A stretch of 64,000 nt of DNA from Mycobacterium sp. ACS1612 (GTDB taxonomy: Bacteria > Actinomycetota > Actinomycetes > Mycobacteriales > Mycobacteriaceae): contig NZ_LZHZ01000006.1 in assembly GCF_001667505.1 (NCBI RefSeq), forward strand, positions 1-64,000. The letters run 5' to 3'. Below the pieces are notes generated by a model, which saw nothing but the letters and a program-made list of their open reading frames with translations, was not told the DNA's origin and did not search any database. Of the stretch, positions 8,665 to 17,723 are shown in pieces. The translations under genes and the position numbers were made by a program. Each line of letters opens with the position of its first letter. Position 1 is the stretch's first letter.

Positions 8665-9284
8665 CGCCCGCCGCGGGGCTGCGGCGCGACGCTCAGCGGT
8701 GAGCGGGTGACATTGATCTCCGGGCGCTTGGTCGGCCGCGGCTGCACTCGCGGAGCCTCATAGCGCGGCGCCTGGCTCACCGGGGAGGCGGTCTCCGGCG
8801 GAGGAGCAGGCGGCGGCGGCGGCGCGACGGGCGGCGGCGCCTCGCTGCTGGCCACCTGCAAGGGCGCGACACTGGTCGGTGCGGTCGGCGTGACGGACGA
8901 CGTCACCTCCGTCGCGGTGCCGCTCTCACCGCGGAACACCAGCAGCACACCGGACACCACAATCGCGGCCATCGCCGCGGACGCCGCAACGATCGCCGTC
9001 ATCGCCTGCTTGGTGCGATACCAGGGAATGGGGGCAGGCTTGAAGCTCCATGTGGTGTCGTTGAACGGGTCGAACCGGTCGTCGCCGTCGACCACATCGG
9101 GCTGGTTATCCCAGAAATTGTCGTCCGGCTCGTCCCACTGATCATCGACCGGACCCTTCAGGAGATCGTCGGGCGTCTCGGCCGGATCCTGGTGAAATGC
9201 CAGGTCATCACCGGTCGACTCGACCGCGTCGACCTGGTCGTCCCAGAGGTAGTCGAAGTCCCCCGAGGCTTCGCGTTCAACCAC
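8661..9284 (-). CDS. Single-pass membrane protein, acidic N-terminus and Pro-rich exterior
   Basis: 207 residues from GTG 9284. Residues 1-80 are strongly acidic and probably cytoplasmic (many Asp/Glu and Trp). After a basic patch (PWYRTKQ) a single transmembrane helix spans about 93-118. The remaining 90 residues are Pro/Ala/Val-rich and basic at the end, probably periplasmic or wall-spanning. This layout is common in mycobacterial envelope proteins, but I recognise no family. Its stop overlaps that of the LLM gene by 4 nt. Expression is divergent from the ABC importer. Confidence 0.75.
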   Translation of the reverse strand: MVEREASGDFDYLWDDQVDAVESTGDDLAFHQDPAETPDDLLKGPVDDQWDEPDDNFWDNQPDVVDGDDRFDPFNDTTWSFKPAPIPWYRTKQAMTAIVAASAAMAAIVVSGVLLVFRGESGTATEVTSSVTPTAPTSVAPLQVASSEAPPPVAPPPPPAPPPETASPVSQAPRYEAPRVQPRPTKRPEINVTRSPLSVAPQPRGGR

Positions 9285-9479
9285 ACAGCGATGCTATCGC
9301 CCGGACCAGGGCAAATGGGCGGGCAGCTGAAATCTGATCGGAGTACAGAGAACGCACAGCGGCATCAACGCCGCCACGATAAGGTTCGGTCGCCCCGGTT
9401 GGATTCATTCACCACCGTGACTCGGCGTCGTCACCGCCGGGCCACCGCGCGGTCTCCCGCTCATCGGAAGGTTTCGCCA

Positions 9480-10607
9480 ATGAACAAGTCGCTCCTTGCG
9501 GTCACCGCCGCATCCGCACTCGTCTTCGCCGGCCTGATCGGCTGCGCCCCACCGCAGAAGGACAATTCGGGCGGCCAGACGGAGTCCGGCGTGAAGGTCA
9601 GTGAGGCGAAGTCGGCGGCCGACTTCGGTGGGATGGATGCGCTCGTCGCCGCGGCCAAGAAGGAGGGCGAGCTCAATGTGATTGCGCTGCCGCCGGATTG
9701 GGCGAACTACGGTGCCATCATCAAGGCCTTCTCGGACAAGTACGGCATCAAGGTCAACTCCGCCCAACCCGACGCCGCCAGCCAGGACGAGATCAACGCC
9801 GCCAATCAACAGAAGGGCAAGAGCAGCGCGCCCGACGTCTTCGACCTTGGCCAGTCGGTGGCGCTGGCCAATACCGCGATGTTCGCGCCGTACAAGGTGG
9901 CGACGTTCGACGACATTCCGTCGGCGTACAAGGACGCCAACGGTGCCTGGGTCAACGACTACGGCGGCTACATGTCGATCGGATTCGACACCAGCAAGGT
10001 GCCGCCGATCGGCAACGTCAACGACCTCCTCAAGCCCGAATACAAGGGCAAGGTCGCGTTGAACGGCGACCCGACACAGGCCGGCGCCGCGTTCTCCGGC
10101 GTGCTGATGGTCGCGCTGTCCCAAGGCGGTTCGGCCGACGACATCGCGCCGGGCGTCGAGTTCTTCCGCAAGCTCAAGCAGGCGGGTAACTTCCTGCCGG
10201 TCGACCCGACGCCGGCGACCATCGAATCGGGCCAGACGCCAGTCGTACTCGACTGGAACTACCTGAACGCCGCCACCACCGCCAAGCTGCCGAGTTGGCA
10301 GGTGTACGTTCCGCCGAACGCGGTGGTCGCCGGTTACTACTACCAGGCCATCAACAAGGACGCCCCGCATCCGGCGGCGGCACGACTGTGGCAGGAGTTC
10401 CTCTACAGCGACGAGGGCCAGAACCTCTATGCCGCAGGCGGAGTGCGCCCGGTGCGTGCCGACCAGATGCTGGCGGCGGGCACCATCGACAAGGCGTCGG
10501 TCAGCAAGATCCCGGTCATCGACGGACCCGTCACGGTGCCAAGCCCGGATCAGACCGACAAGGCCACCAAGTATCTGTCGGAAAACTGGGCCAAGGCGAT
10601 CGGCTGA
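9480..10607 (+). CDS. ABC importer substrate-binding lipoprotein (Fe3+/polyamine/thiamine-type)
   Basis: 375 residues from ATG 9480; the longer frame upstream lacks signal features. Residues 1-22 are a lipoprotein signal (MNKSLLAVTAAS..., lipobox LIGC, lipidated Cys22). The mature protein is a class II periplasmic binding protein: EGELNVIALPPDWANYGAI begins lobe 1, and a VDPTPATIESGQTPVVLDW segment lies in the second lobe. It resembles the AfuA/PotD/ThiB superfamily. The substrate (ferric iron, polyamine, 2-aminoethylphosphonate or thiamine) cannot be chosen from sequence. It starts a four-gene operon with two permeases and an ATPase, with near-overlapping genes. Confidence 0.9.
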   Translation: MNKSLLAVTAASALVFAGLIGCAPPQKDNSGGQTESGVKVSEAKSAADFGGMDALVAAAKKEGELNVIALPPDWANYGAIIKAFSDKYGIKVNSAQPDAASQDEINAANQQKGKSSAPDVFDLGQSVALANTAMFAPYKVATFDDIPSAYKDANGAWVNDYGGYMSIGFDTSKVPPIGNVNDLLKPEYKGKVALNGDPTQAGAAFSGVLMVALSQGGSADDIAPGVEFFRKLKQAGNFLPVDPTPATIESGQTPVVLDWNYLNAATTAKLPSWQVYVPPNAVVAGYYYQAINKDAPHPAAARLWQEFLYSDEGQNLYAAGGVRPVRADQMLAAGTIDKASVSKIPVIDGPVTVPSPDQTDKATKYLSENWAKAIG

Positions 10608-10609
10608 CG

Positions 10610-11455
10610 GTGCTACGCAAGCTGCGCGACGCGCTGCCGCTGGTGCCGTTCCTCGCCGTCGTGGTGATCTTCCTGATCATCCCGACGGTGACGGTGATCG
10701 TCAGCGCGTTCTTCGCCGACGGCGCGTTCTCCCTGGCGAAGATCCAGGCGTTGTTCTCCGAGACCGCGTTGAGTGCGTTGTGGAAGAGCGTGCTGCTCTC
10801 GGGCAGCACCGCGCTGATCGGGGCGGTGCTCGGCGCGGTGCTGGCGTGGCTGATCGTCAGCAGCCCCCCAACCTCGATGGTTCGGCGCGCGGTGATCTCG
10901 CTGTGCAGCGTGCTGGCCCAATTCGGCGGTGTGGCACTCGCATTCGCGTTTCTCGCGACGATCGGCCTGAACGGGGTGCTGACGTTGTGGGTGCAGCAGA
11001 TCTTCGGCTTCAACCTCGCGGGCTCGGGCTGGCTTTACGGGCTGTCCGGGCTGATCCTGGTGTACACCTACTTCCAGATTCCGCTGATGGTGATCGTGTT
11101 CGTGCCTGCGCTCGAGGGACTGCGCGAGCAGTGGCGGGAGGCGGCGGTCAGCCTCGGCGCCTCGACGTGGCGTTACTGGCGCGAAGTCGCGGTGCCGCTG
11201 CTGACGCCCGCATTCCTCGGCTCGGCGCTCCTGTTGTTCGCCAACGCTTTTGCTGCGTATGCCACCGCGGCCGCGTTGGTCAGCCAGGGCAGCCCCATCG
11301 TGCCGCTGCTGATCCGCGCCGCGTTGACCAGTGAAGTGGTGCTCGGCCAGTCCGGGTTCGCGTACGCGCTGGCGCTCGAGATGATCGTGGTGGTGGCCCT
11401 GGTGATGATGGCGTACAACGCCATGGTCCGGCGCACGGCGAGGTGGCTGCGATGA
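10610..11455 (+). CDS. ABC importer permease subunit 1
   Basis: 281 residues from GTG 10610, only 2 nt after the stop of the binding-protein gene. About six transmembrane segments are visible. The cytoplasmic EAA loop reads EGLREQWREAAVSLGASTWRYWREVAVPLLTP in its full length, with the conserved EAA and Gly that dock on the ATPase. It belongs to the CysTW/PotB-type binding-protein-dependent permeases. It pairs with the next gene to form the heterodimeric pore. The stop overlaps the next start (ATGA at 11452-11455). Confidence 0.92.
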   Translation: MLRKLRDALPLVPFLAVVVIFLIIPTVTVIVSAFFADGAFSLAKIQALFSETALSALWKSVLLSGSTALIGAVLGAVLAWLIVSSPPTSMVRRAVISLCSVLAQFGGVALAFAFLATIGLNGVLTLWVQQIFGFNLAGSGWLYGLSGLILVYTYFQIPLMVIVFVPALEGLREQWREAAVSLGASTWRYWREVAVPLLTPAFLGSALLLFANAFAAYATAAALVSQGSPIVPLLIRAALTSEVVLGQSGFAYALALEMIVVVALVMMAYNAMVRRTARWLR

Positions 11456-12246
11456 GCCGTGTCGTCCGTGCCGTGTTGTGGATCGTCTTCGGCCTCTTCT
11501 TCTTGTTTCCGCTCTACGCGATGGCGGACTTCTCCACCCGCAACCTGATCGCGGGCGGCCGCACCGGGCAGGCATGGCAGAACCTTATCGCCGACCAAGC
11601 CCTCTACGAATCGATTGTGATCTCCTTGCTGCTCGCGGTTTTCACCGTGATCGCGATGCTGCTGGTGCTGGTGCCGACGATGATCTGGGTGCGACTGCGC
11701 ACACCCTGGGCCAAGGGCATGGTGGAGTTTCTGTGCCTGCTGCCGCTGACCATCCCGGCGCTGGTGATCGTGGTGGGGTTGCGCAACGTCTATCTGTGGG
11801 TGACCTATTTCCTCGGGGAATCCGCGTTGACGCTGACGTTCGTCTACGTCGTGCTGGTGCTGCCGTTCGCGTACCGGGCCATCGACGGCGCACTGGCGTC
11901 CATCGACCTCAAGACGCTCGCCGAGGCGGCCCGCTCGCTGGGCGCGGGGTGGCCGACGACGATGCTGCGAGTTGTCGTGCCCAACATCTGGTCCGGAATA
12001 CTCTCGGCCGCATTCATTTCCATCGCGGTGGTGCTCGGCGAGTACACCATCGCGTCGCTGTCCGGCTATCAGACCCTGCAGGTGCAGATCGTGCAGATCG
12101 GCAAGACCGACGGCCCGACGTCGGTGGCCGCATCGCTGGCCGTGCTGATCTTCGGCTTCCTGCTTCTGCTCATCCTGTCGCTGGTCACCCGCGGCCGCCG
12201 CAGGGCCACCGTCGAGAACGTCGTCCAACCTGGAGCAGCCGCATGA
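11452..12246 (+). CDS. ABC importer permease subunit 2
   Basis: 264 residues from ATG 11452, which overlaps the stop of permease 1 by 4 nt. Six hydrophobic segments are apparent. The EAA loop (residues about 147-175) contains LKTLAEAARSLGAGWPTTML, matching PotC-type permeases. It forms the second half of the import channel. Its TGA overlaps the ATPase start (ATGA at 12243-12246), so the whole set is translationally coupled and expected in near-equal amounts. Confidence 0.92.
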   Translation: MSRVVRAVLWIVFGLFFLFPLYAMADFSTRNLIAGGRTGQAWQNLIADQALYESIVISLLLAVFTVIAMLLVLVPTMIWVRLRTPWAKGMVEFLCLLPLTIPALVIVVGLRNVYLWVTYFLGESALTLTFVYVVLVLPFAYRAIDGALASIDLKTLAEAARSLGAGWPTTMLRVVVPNIWSGILSAAFISIAVVLGEYTIASLSGYQTLQVQIVQIGKTDGPTSVAASLAVLIFGFLLLLILSLVTRGRRRATVENVVQPGAAA

Positions 12247-13286
12247 CCACCAACGGAGTCGCCGTCGAACTCAACGACCTGACAAGGGTTTACGGCAGCG
12301 TGAAAGCGCTCGACGGGCTCACCCTGCACATGGAGCCAGGTGAACTCGTCGCGCTGCTCGGGCCCTCAGGCTGCGGTAAGACCACCGCGCTGCGTATCCT
12401 GGCAGGCCTTGACGAAGCCACCTCGGGCAGCGTCTCGGTCGGCGGCCAGGACGTCAGCAACGTGCCCGCCAACAAACGCGATATGGGCATGGTGTTCCAG
12501 GCGTACAGCCTGTTCCCGCATCTGACCGTCCTGGACAACGTCGCGTTCGGCTTGAAGATGCGCGGAAAACCGAAGAGCGAACGCACTTCTCGGGCCGCCG
12601 ACATGCTGGATCTGGTCGGCCTCTCGGCGCACAAGCACAAGTACGCCAGTGAACTCTCCGGCGGTCAGCAGCAGCGGGTCGCGTTGGCCCGCGCGCTCGC
12701 GATCCAACCGCGGGTGCTGCTTCTCGACGAACCGCTGTCGGCGTTGGACGCCAAGGTGCGGACCCAACTGCGCGACGAGATCCGCCGCGTGCAACTGGAA
12801 GTCGGCACGACGACGCTGTTTGTCACGCACGACCAGGAGGAGGCGCTGGCCGTCGCGGACCGTGTCGGGGTGATGAGCCAGGGCAAGCTCGAACAGTTGG
12901 CCGCCCCCGCCGATCTGTACGCCAACCCCGCCACGCCGTTCGTCGCGGAGTTCGTCGGCCTGAACAACAAGGTGCCGGCCGAGGTTTCGGGCGGGCAGGC
13001 CCACCTGTTGGGTACCGCGGTGCCCGCACTCGAAGGGTCCGTCACGGGCCGCGGTATGGCGATGGTGCGACCGGAGTCGGTGACCATCACCCCCGATCCC
13101 GCGGGCCCCGCGACCATCAGTTCGGTGGCGTTCCTCGGACCCATCTCTCGGGTGTACGCCACGCTCGACGACGGCGCGGTGATCAGCGCGCAGATGGTCA
13201 GTTCGAAGGCCAAGACGTTCACGCCGGGGGACCGGGTCGCCGTCGGTGTCGAACCGACGGGTGTGCTAGTCGTGCAGGCGTCCTGA
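12243..13286 (+). CDS. ABC importer ATPase (PotA/FbpC type)
   Basis: 347 residues from ATG 12243. Walker A GPSGCGKTT at about residue 40, Q-loop MVFQAYSLFPHLTV, signature LSGGQQQR, Walker B LLLDEPLSALDA and switch His in FVTHDQEEAL are all intact. The C-terminal 110 residues form the TOBE-type regulatory domain seen in polyamine, iron and molybdate importers. It energises uptake through the two preceding permeases. The stop abuts directly on the stop of the convergent esterase gene at 13287. Confidence 0.94.
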   Translation: MTTNGVAVELNDLTRVYGSVKALDGLTLHMEPGELVALLGPSGCGKTTALRILAGLDEATSGSVSVGGQDVSNVPANKRDMGMVFQAYSLFPHLTVLDNVAFGLKMRGKPKSERTSRAADMLDLVGLSAHKHKYASELSGGQQQRVALARALAIQPRVLLLDEPLSALDAKVRTQLRDEIRRVQLEVGTTTLFVTHDQEEALAVADRVGVMSQGKLEQLAAPADLYANPATPFVAEFVGLNNKVPAEVSGGQAHLLGTAVPALEGSVTGRGMAMVRPESVTITPDPAGPATISSVAFLGPISRVYATLDDGAVISAQMVSSKAKTFTPGDRVAVGVEPTGVLVVQAS

Positions 13287-14729
13287 TCAAATCGGTAGGT
13301 CAAGCGTGTCGAACTGGTGCATGCACCAGATGCGGCGCGAACGCTCTTCGGGGTAAGGCACGGTCATGGGGTCAGCATCGTAGACCCGGGTGAGTCGTGA
13401 GGCCGGATCGTAAGGAGCCCAGCCTGGGTCGCCTGTCGTCCCGAACCGCACCCAGTCGGTGCGCATTTGCCGCGAAACTCGCCGCATCTCAGTCTCCGCG
13501 TCCGCAGGAGCAGAAGGGTGGGCGCGCACCACGTCGACTCCCAGCGTGCCGAGTACCAGTAGAAAGTCCAAGCTGTGCGATGCACCCACCTGCGCGTCGA
13601 AGCTCCAGCAGAGCTCATATAGCCACACCTGTCCACCACCTACGTAGTGCGCGTCGGCGAGATGGACGGCAGGCATCCGAAACAGCCAGTCCGAGTTCAC
13701 CGTTGCGTACAGCTCGCTGGATGTCGCTTCTGGATAGGCGTCGCGGTAGCCGCTTCCATCGAGTGCGGGTGCGAAACACCCGAGCGCGGCGGCCACCTGC
13801 TCGTCTGTCATCACCTTGTCGTGTTGGGTGAAAAGCGAGAACTCGTCCCTGGTGTGGCCGACGAGCAGATCGATATTGCGGGCCGCGCCGCCGCTCAATC
13901 CGGTCCAGGGCGCCGCAGGAAGAATGACGCCGTCGACGACGGGCGAGAACGGTGTGGGTGTCAGCGCGACCGGCCCCCATACGTTCACGAATTCCGGCAT
14001 TCGCTGGAGCACCGCGTGCGTCGCCTCGACCATCGCCAGCGGCGGAAATCCGGTCAGTTCGCCAACGGTCGCTTGTACCCCGAGTTCCGCAGCGATGGTC
14101 GAGGAGATCACGGCGGCCAGCTTTTCGGAAAAGTAGGTGCCGGGCATACTCTGGACAATCGCTCGGCGAAACAGCCCGGCCGCTATCGGCATAACGAGCA
14201 GGGCAGCAATGCACCCGGCGCCCGCGGACTGGCCGAAGATCGTCACATTCCCGGGGTCGCCGCCGAACTTTGCGGCGTTGTCCTGCACCCATTGCAACGC
14301 AGCGATCTGGTCGAGGATGCCCCGGTTGTCGGGTGCTCCATTTATATGGGCGAAACCATCTACGCCGACGCGGTAGTCCATGCTCACCATCACCACGGCA
14401 GATTCGGTGAGGGTCGTCCCGTTCTGATGCGGGTCGGCGGTGCTGCCCTCGAGGTACTTGCCGCCGTGTATCCACACCATGACGGGGAGGCCTGCGACTC
14501 CGAGCTCAGGCGACCATACATTGAGGGTCAGCCCATGCGGCACCGGCGGGCCGAACTTCAGTGCGTCGCGCGTGCCGTCCCATGGCGCGATGCGTACAGG
14601 TGCGTCGAATCGCCGTGTCCCAATTGGTGGCTCGGCGTACGGGATGCCTCGAAAGACTGCGACATCATGCTCCCATCGGCCCCGCACGACCCCAGCTGTC
14701 GTGCGCACCTCAGGCGCGGCGTCCACCAC
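13287..14729 (-). CDS. Type-B carboxylesterase/lipase family protein
   Basis: 480 residues from GTG 14729. A frame continues to GTG 14804, but the first 25 residues would lie inside lysA and are unlike the family, which begins near VRTTAGVVRGRW. Motifs: FRGIPYAEPP, VMVWIHGG (oxyanion hole), FGQSAGAG with the nucleophilic Ser, an acidic DEFSLF region and GASHSLDF with the probable catalytic His. The segment between the N-terminal strand and LTLNVWSPE is shorter than usual. No signal peptide is visible. It probably hydrolyses short-chain esters. Base composition and codon use look less GC-biased than its neighbours, which may mean acquisition by transfer. Confidence 0.88.
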   Translation of the reverse strand: MVDAAPEVRTTAGVVRGRWEHDVAVFRGIPYAEPPIGTRRFDAPVRIAPWDGTRDALKFGPPVPHGLTLNVWSPELGVAGLPVMVWIHGGKYLEGSTADPHQNGTTLTESAVVMVSMDYRVGVDGFAHINGAPDNRGILDQIAALQWVQDNAAKFGGDPGNVTIFGQSAGAGCIAALLVMPIAAGLFRRAIVQSMPGTYFSEKLAAVISSTIAAELGVQATVGELTGFPPLAMVEATHAVLQRMPEFVNVWGPVALTPTPFSPVVDGVILPAAPWTGLSGGAARNIDLLVGHTRDEFSLFTQHDKVMTDEQVAAALGCFAPALDGSGYRDAYPEATSSELYATVNSDWLFRMPAVHLADAHYVGGGQVWLYELCWSFDAQVGASHSLDFLLVLGTLGVDVVRAHPSAPADAETEMRRVSRQMRTDWVRFGTTGDPGWAPYDPASRLTRVYDADPMTVPYPEERSRRIWCMHQFDTLDLPI

Positions 14730-14748
14730 CGAATGATAGGCGTTGCCC

Positions 14749-16104
14749 TCAGTCTTTGCCTGACCAACCACGGTCGCGCGCAAGCAGATCCGCGGTGGTT
14801 TCACGGCGCACCAGTTCGGTGACCCGCCCGTGCCTCACCGCGACGATCGGCGGCCTGCCCACCATGTTGTAGTTCGACGCCATGCTGTGTTGATACGCGC
14901 CGGTGCAGGCCACCGCCAGCAGGTCGCCGGGGTGCACGTCGGCGGGCAACTCGATGTCGCGGGCGATCTCGTCGCCAGATTCGCAGTGCCTGCCCGCGAT
15001 GGTGACCCGCCGCGCCGGGCCCGGCGCATGCCGGTTAGCCAGCGCCACAGTGTATTTCGCCCCATACAGGGCAACCCGCGGGTTGTCGGACATGCCGCCG
15101 TCAACCGCCACGAAGGTCCGCCCACCTGGCTGCGACTTCACCGACACCACCCGGTACAGCGTGACACCGGCACGCGCGCTGATCGCCCGGCCAGGCTCGA
15201 TGACGATGCGCGGCCGGGGGAACCGCTCCGTGGCGCACGCCCAGTCGAGCGCGTCGGAGATGATGTCCGACAGTTCACCGACGCTGAGCTCGGAATCGCC
15301 TGTCACATAGGGGACTCCGTGGCCGCCGCCGATGTTGAGCTCAGTCAGTAGGACGCCGTGCGAACGCCTGATGTCGGCCATCGCGGCGATCATCCTGCGG
15401 ACGACCTCGCCGTAGCGGGTCGGGTCGGTGACCTGTGAGCCGATATGGCAGTGCAGGCCGACCAACTCGAGCGCAGGCTGGTGCAGGATGCGCTGCGCCG
15501 CGGCGACGGCGTGCCCGTCGGTGAGGGCGAAGCCGAACTTCTGGTCGTCAATGCCCGTGGTGACTGCGGGATGGCCGCCGATGTCGATGCCGGGTGTGAC
15601 CCGGATCAGCACCGGCTGTCGTCGCCTGGCGACACAGGACAGGTAGGCGATCTCCATCGGCGAATCGATGACCACCCGGCCGATGCCGACCGCGGCCGCG
15701 TCGCTCAACTCGTCGACCGGTTTGGCGTTGCCGTGCAGCACGATCCGCGAAGGATCCACACCGCCGGCCAGCGCGATGGTCAGCTCACCGGCGGAGCTGA
15801 CGTCAACGCCAGCGCCCTCCTGCGCCACCCAGCGGGCCACGTCGGTGGTCAGCAATGACTTGGCCGCGTAGCGGATTTCGGCCTCACGCAGCATCGTGCG
15901 ATAGGTCTGCAGCCGGTGCCGGAAGTCGGCCTCGTCCAGAACGTATGTCGGGGTGCGGAATTCATCGGCGATATCGATCAGCGCCACGTCGCCGACACAC
16001 AGCCTGCCCAATTCGTCCACGGTGGCGGTCAGCGGCCAGATCGCCGGGTCGATCCTGGAAGCGGCGGCGTTGTGCAGCGACGGCAGATAGTCCAGCAATG
16101 TCAT
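14749..16104 (-). CDS. Diaminopimelate decarboxylase-like PLP enzyme (LysA paralogue)
   Basis: 451 residues. The fold type III PLP barrel is clear: IRYAAKSLL carries the PLP lysine (K82), HCHIGSQ and NIGGGHG bind the phosphate. A C-terminal CESGDEIARD segment holds the active-site Cys-Glu-Ser, and the end has YQHSMASNYNMV. It would decarboxylate meso-diaminopimelate to lysine. In mycobacteria the main lysA lies by the threonine genes, so this looks like a second copy (or a relative acting on another D-amino-acid centre). The preceding gene is PyrE-like, 87 bp away on the same strand. Confidence 0.85.
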   Translation of the reverse strand: MTLLDYLPSLHNAAASRIDPAIWPLTATVDELGRLCVGDVALIDIADEFRTPTYVLDEADFRHRLQTYRTMLREAEIRYAAKSLLTTDVARWVAQEGAGVDVSSAGELTIALAGGVDPSRIVLHGNAKPVDELSDAAAVGIGRVVIDSPMEIAYLSCVARRRQPVLIRVTPGIDIGGHPAVTTGIDDQKFGFALTDGHAVAAAQRILHQPALELVGLHCHIGSQVTDPTRYGEVVRRMIAAMADIRRSHGVLLTELNIGGGHGVPYVTGDSELSVGELSDIISDALDWACATERFPRPRIVIEPGRAISARAGVTLYRVVSVKSQPGGRTFVAVDGGMSDNPRVALYGAKYTVALANRHAPGPARRVTIAGRHCESGDEIARDIELPADVHPGDLLAVACTGAYQHSMASNYNMVGRPPIVAVRHGRVTELVRRETTADLLARDRGWSGKD

Positions 16105-16191
16105 AGGGCCACCGTGCGCCCGTCATCATCCGATGGCACGGGTTTTGACGGGGTCTTGACGCGCAGCGGGTCAATATTGATGCGCTCTCGG

Positions 16192-16767
16192 TCACACGTC
16201 TTTGACCGGTTCGATCCCCAGGTCGCGGTAGGTGACCAGCGCGACGAACGGCACGTTGCGTGCGCCGAAGCGCTCGGTGGCCACGTCGCCGCGGTCCACC
16301 ATCGGGATCACACCGGTGACCACCGCACCGGCCGCCGTCACCCGCTCGTAGGCCTTCTCGGTCGACCCGCCGGTGCTGATCACGTCGTCGACAAGCAACA
16401 CCCGCATCCCCGGTTCGATCCGGGTGCCCTCGATCCACTGCTCGCGGCCGCGCTGCTTCTGCTCCTTGCGCACCGAGAACCAGGCCTTGCCCGTGACCAT
16501 CGCGACGCCGTGCGCCAACGGGTCCGCGCCCATCGTCAGCCCGCCGACGGCGTCGAACTCGATACCGTGCCGGGCCGCCAGGTCGGCGACCGCCCTGCTG
16601 ACGATCGCCAACCGCTCCCCGGTGTCGACGGCGAACTTGCCGTCGATGTAGTCATGGGACAGTTGGCCGCTGGCCAACTTGAACGGCTCCTCGCGATGCT
16701 CGTAGCCGCGCGTGCGGATGAGATCGAAGGCGGCTTGCCAGGTGTCCGGGCGGTCGGTGACAGACAT
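16192..16767 (-). CDS. pyrE: Orotate phosphoribosyltransferase-like protein
   Basis: 191 residues. The type I phosphoribosyltransferase PRPP loop VLLVDDVISTGGST (about 123-136) is intact. FSVRKEQKQRG carries the Lys cluster of the flexible loop found in PyrE. KLASGQLSHDYIDGKFAVD is the substrate-binding stretch. The expected activity is orotate + PRPP to OMP in pyrimidine synthesis. Mycobacteria have a PyrE elsewhere as well, so this may be a paralogue with a shifted substrate. Flanked by the HugZ-like and lysA-like genes on the same strand. Confidence 0.8.
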   Translation of the reverse strand: MSVTDRPDTWQAAFDLIRTRGYEHREEPFKLASGQLSHDYIDGKFAVDTGERLAIVSRAVADLAARHGIEFDAVGGLTMGADPLAHGVAMVTGKAWFSVRKEQKQRGREQWIEGTRIEPGMRVLLVDDVISTGGSTEKAYERVTAAGAVVTGVIPMVDRGDVATERFGARNVPFVALVTYRDLGIEPVKDV

Positions 16768-16781
16768 ATCGAGAGCCTAGG

Positions 16782-17582
16782 TCAGGCTTTCCGGGCCCGA
16801 CGGGTCAACTCGACCGTGGCCGAACGCAATTCATCGATGGAGTCGATTGGGCCTGCATAGCCGATGCGGGGATACGCGACGCCGCGTGGGGTGAGAGCCC
16901 GCAGATCCAGTCCGTACCGGTCGGCGCCGGTGCAGGTGGCAGCGGTGGTGTCCGGGTATCCGCCGAGGGTCTGCGCCATCGCCACCAGCGCGTCGGCGTG
17001 GTCGTTGTTGAGATGCGCGATCGCGCCATCGGCGTGCGGCGCCACCGGGTCCGGTTCGGCGGCGCTGTACGCCTCGCCCGTCGCGGAGTCCATCCGCCCG
17101 TAGCCGCCGACCCAGCGCACCCGGTGCACACGCAGCACCCACAGCGTGAAGTCGCTGTAGTCGATGTAGTACTTCGCGGCCGCGACCGCGGCCAGGTGCG
17201 CGTCGCGGGCGGCGGCCCGCTCGTCGCCTTCCGGTTGCTCGACGACGCCTGCCAGGGTGACGCGTCCGCTGGCCAACGGATCGGATTCGCGCTGCGGCGC
17301 CACAATCGCGATGCTGGCGCGTGGGTCGGCGGCGATATTGCGACCGTGCTCGGCGAGATTGGACACGCACAGCACCGGCGCGCCGGCGAGCAATCCGTAG
17401 GTGACGAACGACGCCCACGGGTCGCCGTCGGCGGTCAGCGTCGCGAGCGTGCCGGTGTTCGTCGACGCCGCGATGGTGCGGGCTTCTTCGGCCGCCGACG
17501 GCCGAACCGAGTTGACGGCAGCGGTGAGCGGGGGAGGGACCGACGGCGCATCGCCCGGGTCGCCGTGATCACGGGAGGCCAC
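16782..17582 (-). CDS. HugZ-like split-barrel protein with C-terminal DUF2470 domain
   Basis: 266 residues from GTG 17582, the only usable start upstream of the conserved region without running into the divergent gene's ribosome site. Residues 30-165 form a PPOX-like split beta-barrel (TLATLTADGDPWASFVTYGL, then RVTLAGVVEQ). Residues about 180-265 (AIAHLNNDHADALVAMAQ...) are the DUF2470 module seen in heme-degrading HugZ proteins. Members bind heme or flavin, so a role in heme iron use or stress is possible. It ends 15 bp before the PyrE-like start. Confidence 0.8.
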   Translation of the reverse strand: MASRDHGDPGDAPSVPPPLTAAVNSVRPSAAEEARTIAASTNTGTLATLTADGDPWASFVTYGLLAGAPVLCVSNLAEHGRNIAADPRASIAIVAPQRESDPLASGRVTLAGVVEQPEGDERAAARDAHLAAVAAAKYYIDYSDFTLWVLRVHRVRWVGGYGRMDSATGEAYSAAEPDPVAPHADGAIAHLNNDHADALVAMAQTLGGYPDTTAATCTGADRYGLDLRALTPRGVAYPRIGYAGPIDSIDELRSATVELTRRARKA

Positions 17583-17723
17583 GTCGGCACGATACCCAAC
17601 CGTGACATCCGCCGTGAATTCGGTGACGTATTTCGCGACTCGGAAACGCGTGAATATGCGAGAATAACGGGGCTTATTCGATTGACGGACAACGATTCTC
17701 ATCGGGGATGAGGAGGTTCGGCA

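Noticed and set aside
9285..9479. Possible IdeR or Fur-type box before the ABC importer
   Set aside because: No sequence close to the mycobacterial IdeR consensus was found, so iron control is not claimed.
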